A stretch of 5,561 nt of DNA from Rhodocyclaceae bacterium (lineage in GTDB: Bacteria > Pseudomonadota > Gammaproteobacteria > Burkholderiales > Rhodocyclaceae), in the NCBI GenBank assembly GCA_020849155.1, contig JADLGU010000237.1, forward strand, positions 1-5,561. The letters run 5' to 3'. Shown here in pieces: positions 5,024 through 5,561 of the stretch (positions are counted from its first letter, which is position 1; every line of letters starts with the position of its first letter). The notes below the pieces were generated by a model. The model did no database searches, had not been told where the DNA came from, and saw only the letters and a program-made list of their open reading frames with translations. The translations under genes and the position numbers were made by a program.

Positions 5024-5561
5024 CAGGCGGCGCTGCGCGCCGGTCCGACGCCGATCGGCGGCGGGGCGAGATTGACGATGCGCGAGAACAGCGAGCGGAA
5101 CTCGTGGTCGGGCTCGGCGCCGAAGCGCGGGTCGCCGTTTTCGCCGAAGGCCTCGGCGATCTCCACCCAGTCCTCGGCCAGCAGATGCTGCTTGGCCAGC
5201 GGGATCAGCACGTTTTCCTCGAGCGCCATGTGCACAGCGATCTCGTCGGCGAAGGTTTCCGCGGCGGTCATGAAGGCCTCGCGGCCGCCGGGCGCGCCGG
5301 CCTCGTAGCGGCCCAGGGCCATCTCCAGCGCCTTGACGTGCTCGACGCCGCTGCGGTGCTGCTCCTCCAGCTTGAGGATGGCCGCATCGGCCGCCCGGGT
5401 GCGCATCTTCAGGCGGCGGAAGAGGTAGGCCTCCTCCTTGGGATGGTGCAGCTTCTGCGGGAAGGTGTCGATGTAGTAGAGCATCGCCCACAGCAGCTTG
5501 CTGTCGGGCTCGCTGCCTTTCTCGCGCATCTCGCGCACCAGGAAGCGCAGGCCATGGGTGA
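5023..5561 (-). CDS. hemerythrin HHE-domain protein (5' end missing)
   Basis: Predicted cytoplasmic four-helix di-iron protein that may bind or sense oxygen or NO, or store iron. On the - strand the frame is open to the window edge; 178 residues are visible before TGA (5025-5023). The start is off the right edge. A GTG at 5538 is in frame, but the preceding visible residues THGLRFL continue a family-like first helix, so it is probably not the start. Candidate iron ligands, in visible numbering, are H38/H39 with E42/E43 (LHHPKEEAYLF), E65 and H68 (LEEQH), and H110/E114 (HMALEE). The first ligand His should lie just upstream, outside the window. The tail FRSLFSRIVNLAPPPIG is one I associate with a betaproteobacterial subgroup. 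It converges with the flavoprotein, so it is a separate transcription unit; a functional link is only suggested by position. Confidence 0.9.
   Translation of the reverse strand, partial: THGLRFLVREMREKGSEPDSKLLWAMLYYIDTFPQKLHHPKEEAYLFRRLKMRTRAADAAILKLEEQHRSGVEHVKALEMALGRYEAGAPGGREAFMTAAETFADEIAVHMALEENVLIPLAKQHLLAEDWVEIAEAFGENGDPRFGAEPDHEFRSLFSRIVNLAPPPIGVGPARSAA

Overview
The window is high in G+C and carries the 3' part of a cbb3-type cytochrome c oxidase (cco/fix) operon from a proteobacterium. The gene order, protein sequences and GC-rich codon use fit a betaproteobacterium, perhaps of the Rhodocyclales (Azoarcus/Thauera-like). That placement is an inference from general familiarity, not from a search.

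Layout, left to right. Bases 1-498 hold the 3' part of ccoO, the monoheme cytochrome c subunit. Then come ccoQ (502-693, small membrane subunit), ccoP (706-1629, diheme cytochrome c subunit), ccoG (1655-3121, polyferredoxin-like maturation protein) and ccoH (3118-3624, FixH-type assembly protein, overlapping ccoG by ATGA). A 76-residue two-helix membrane protein of unknown function follows (3635-3865). After a 92-base leader with two hairpins comes an FAD-dependent oxidoreductase of the geranylgeranyl-reductase-like family (3958-5016). All of these are on the + strand. On the - strand, converging with only 6 bases between stop codons, is a hemerythrin-type di-iron protein (5023-5561) whose 5' end lies outside the window.

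How they fit together: CcoO, CcoQ and CcoP join the catalytic subunit CcoN (off the left edge) to form a proton-pumping oxidase with high oxygen affinity. It takes electrons from the bc1 complex through c-type hemes. CcoG and CcoH are accessory proteins for copper handling and assembly. The usual next genes, ccoI (copper ATPase) and ccoS, do not follow ccoH here; the small membrane protein and the flavoprotein occupy that position. The hemerythrin could bind or sense oxygen or NO, which would suit a microaerobic locus, but this is contextual only.

The most unusual points are a REP-like palindrome that supplies the last residues and stop region of ccoQ, a hairpin whose loop contains the first candidate ATG of ccoG, and the unexplained small-membrane-protein/flavoprotein pair after ccoH. 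I see no tRNA, rRNA, CRISPR array, insertion sequence or complete rho-independent terminator. No stretch over 300 bases lacks a gene.
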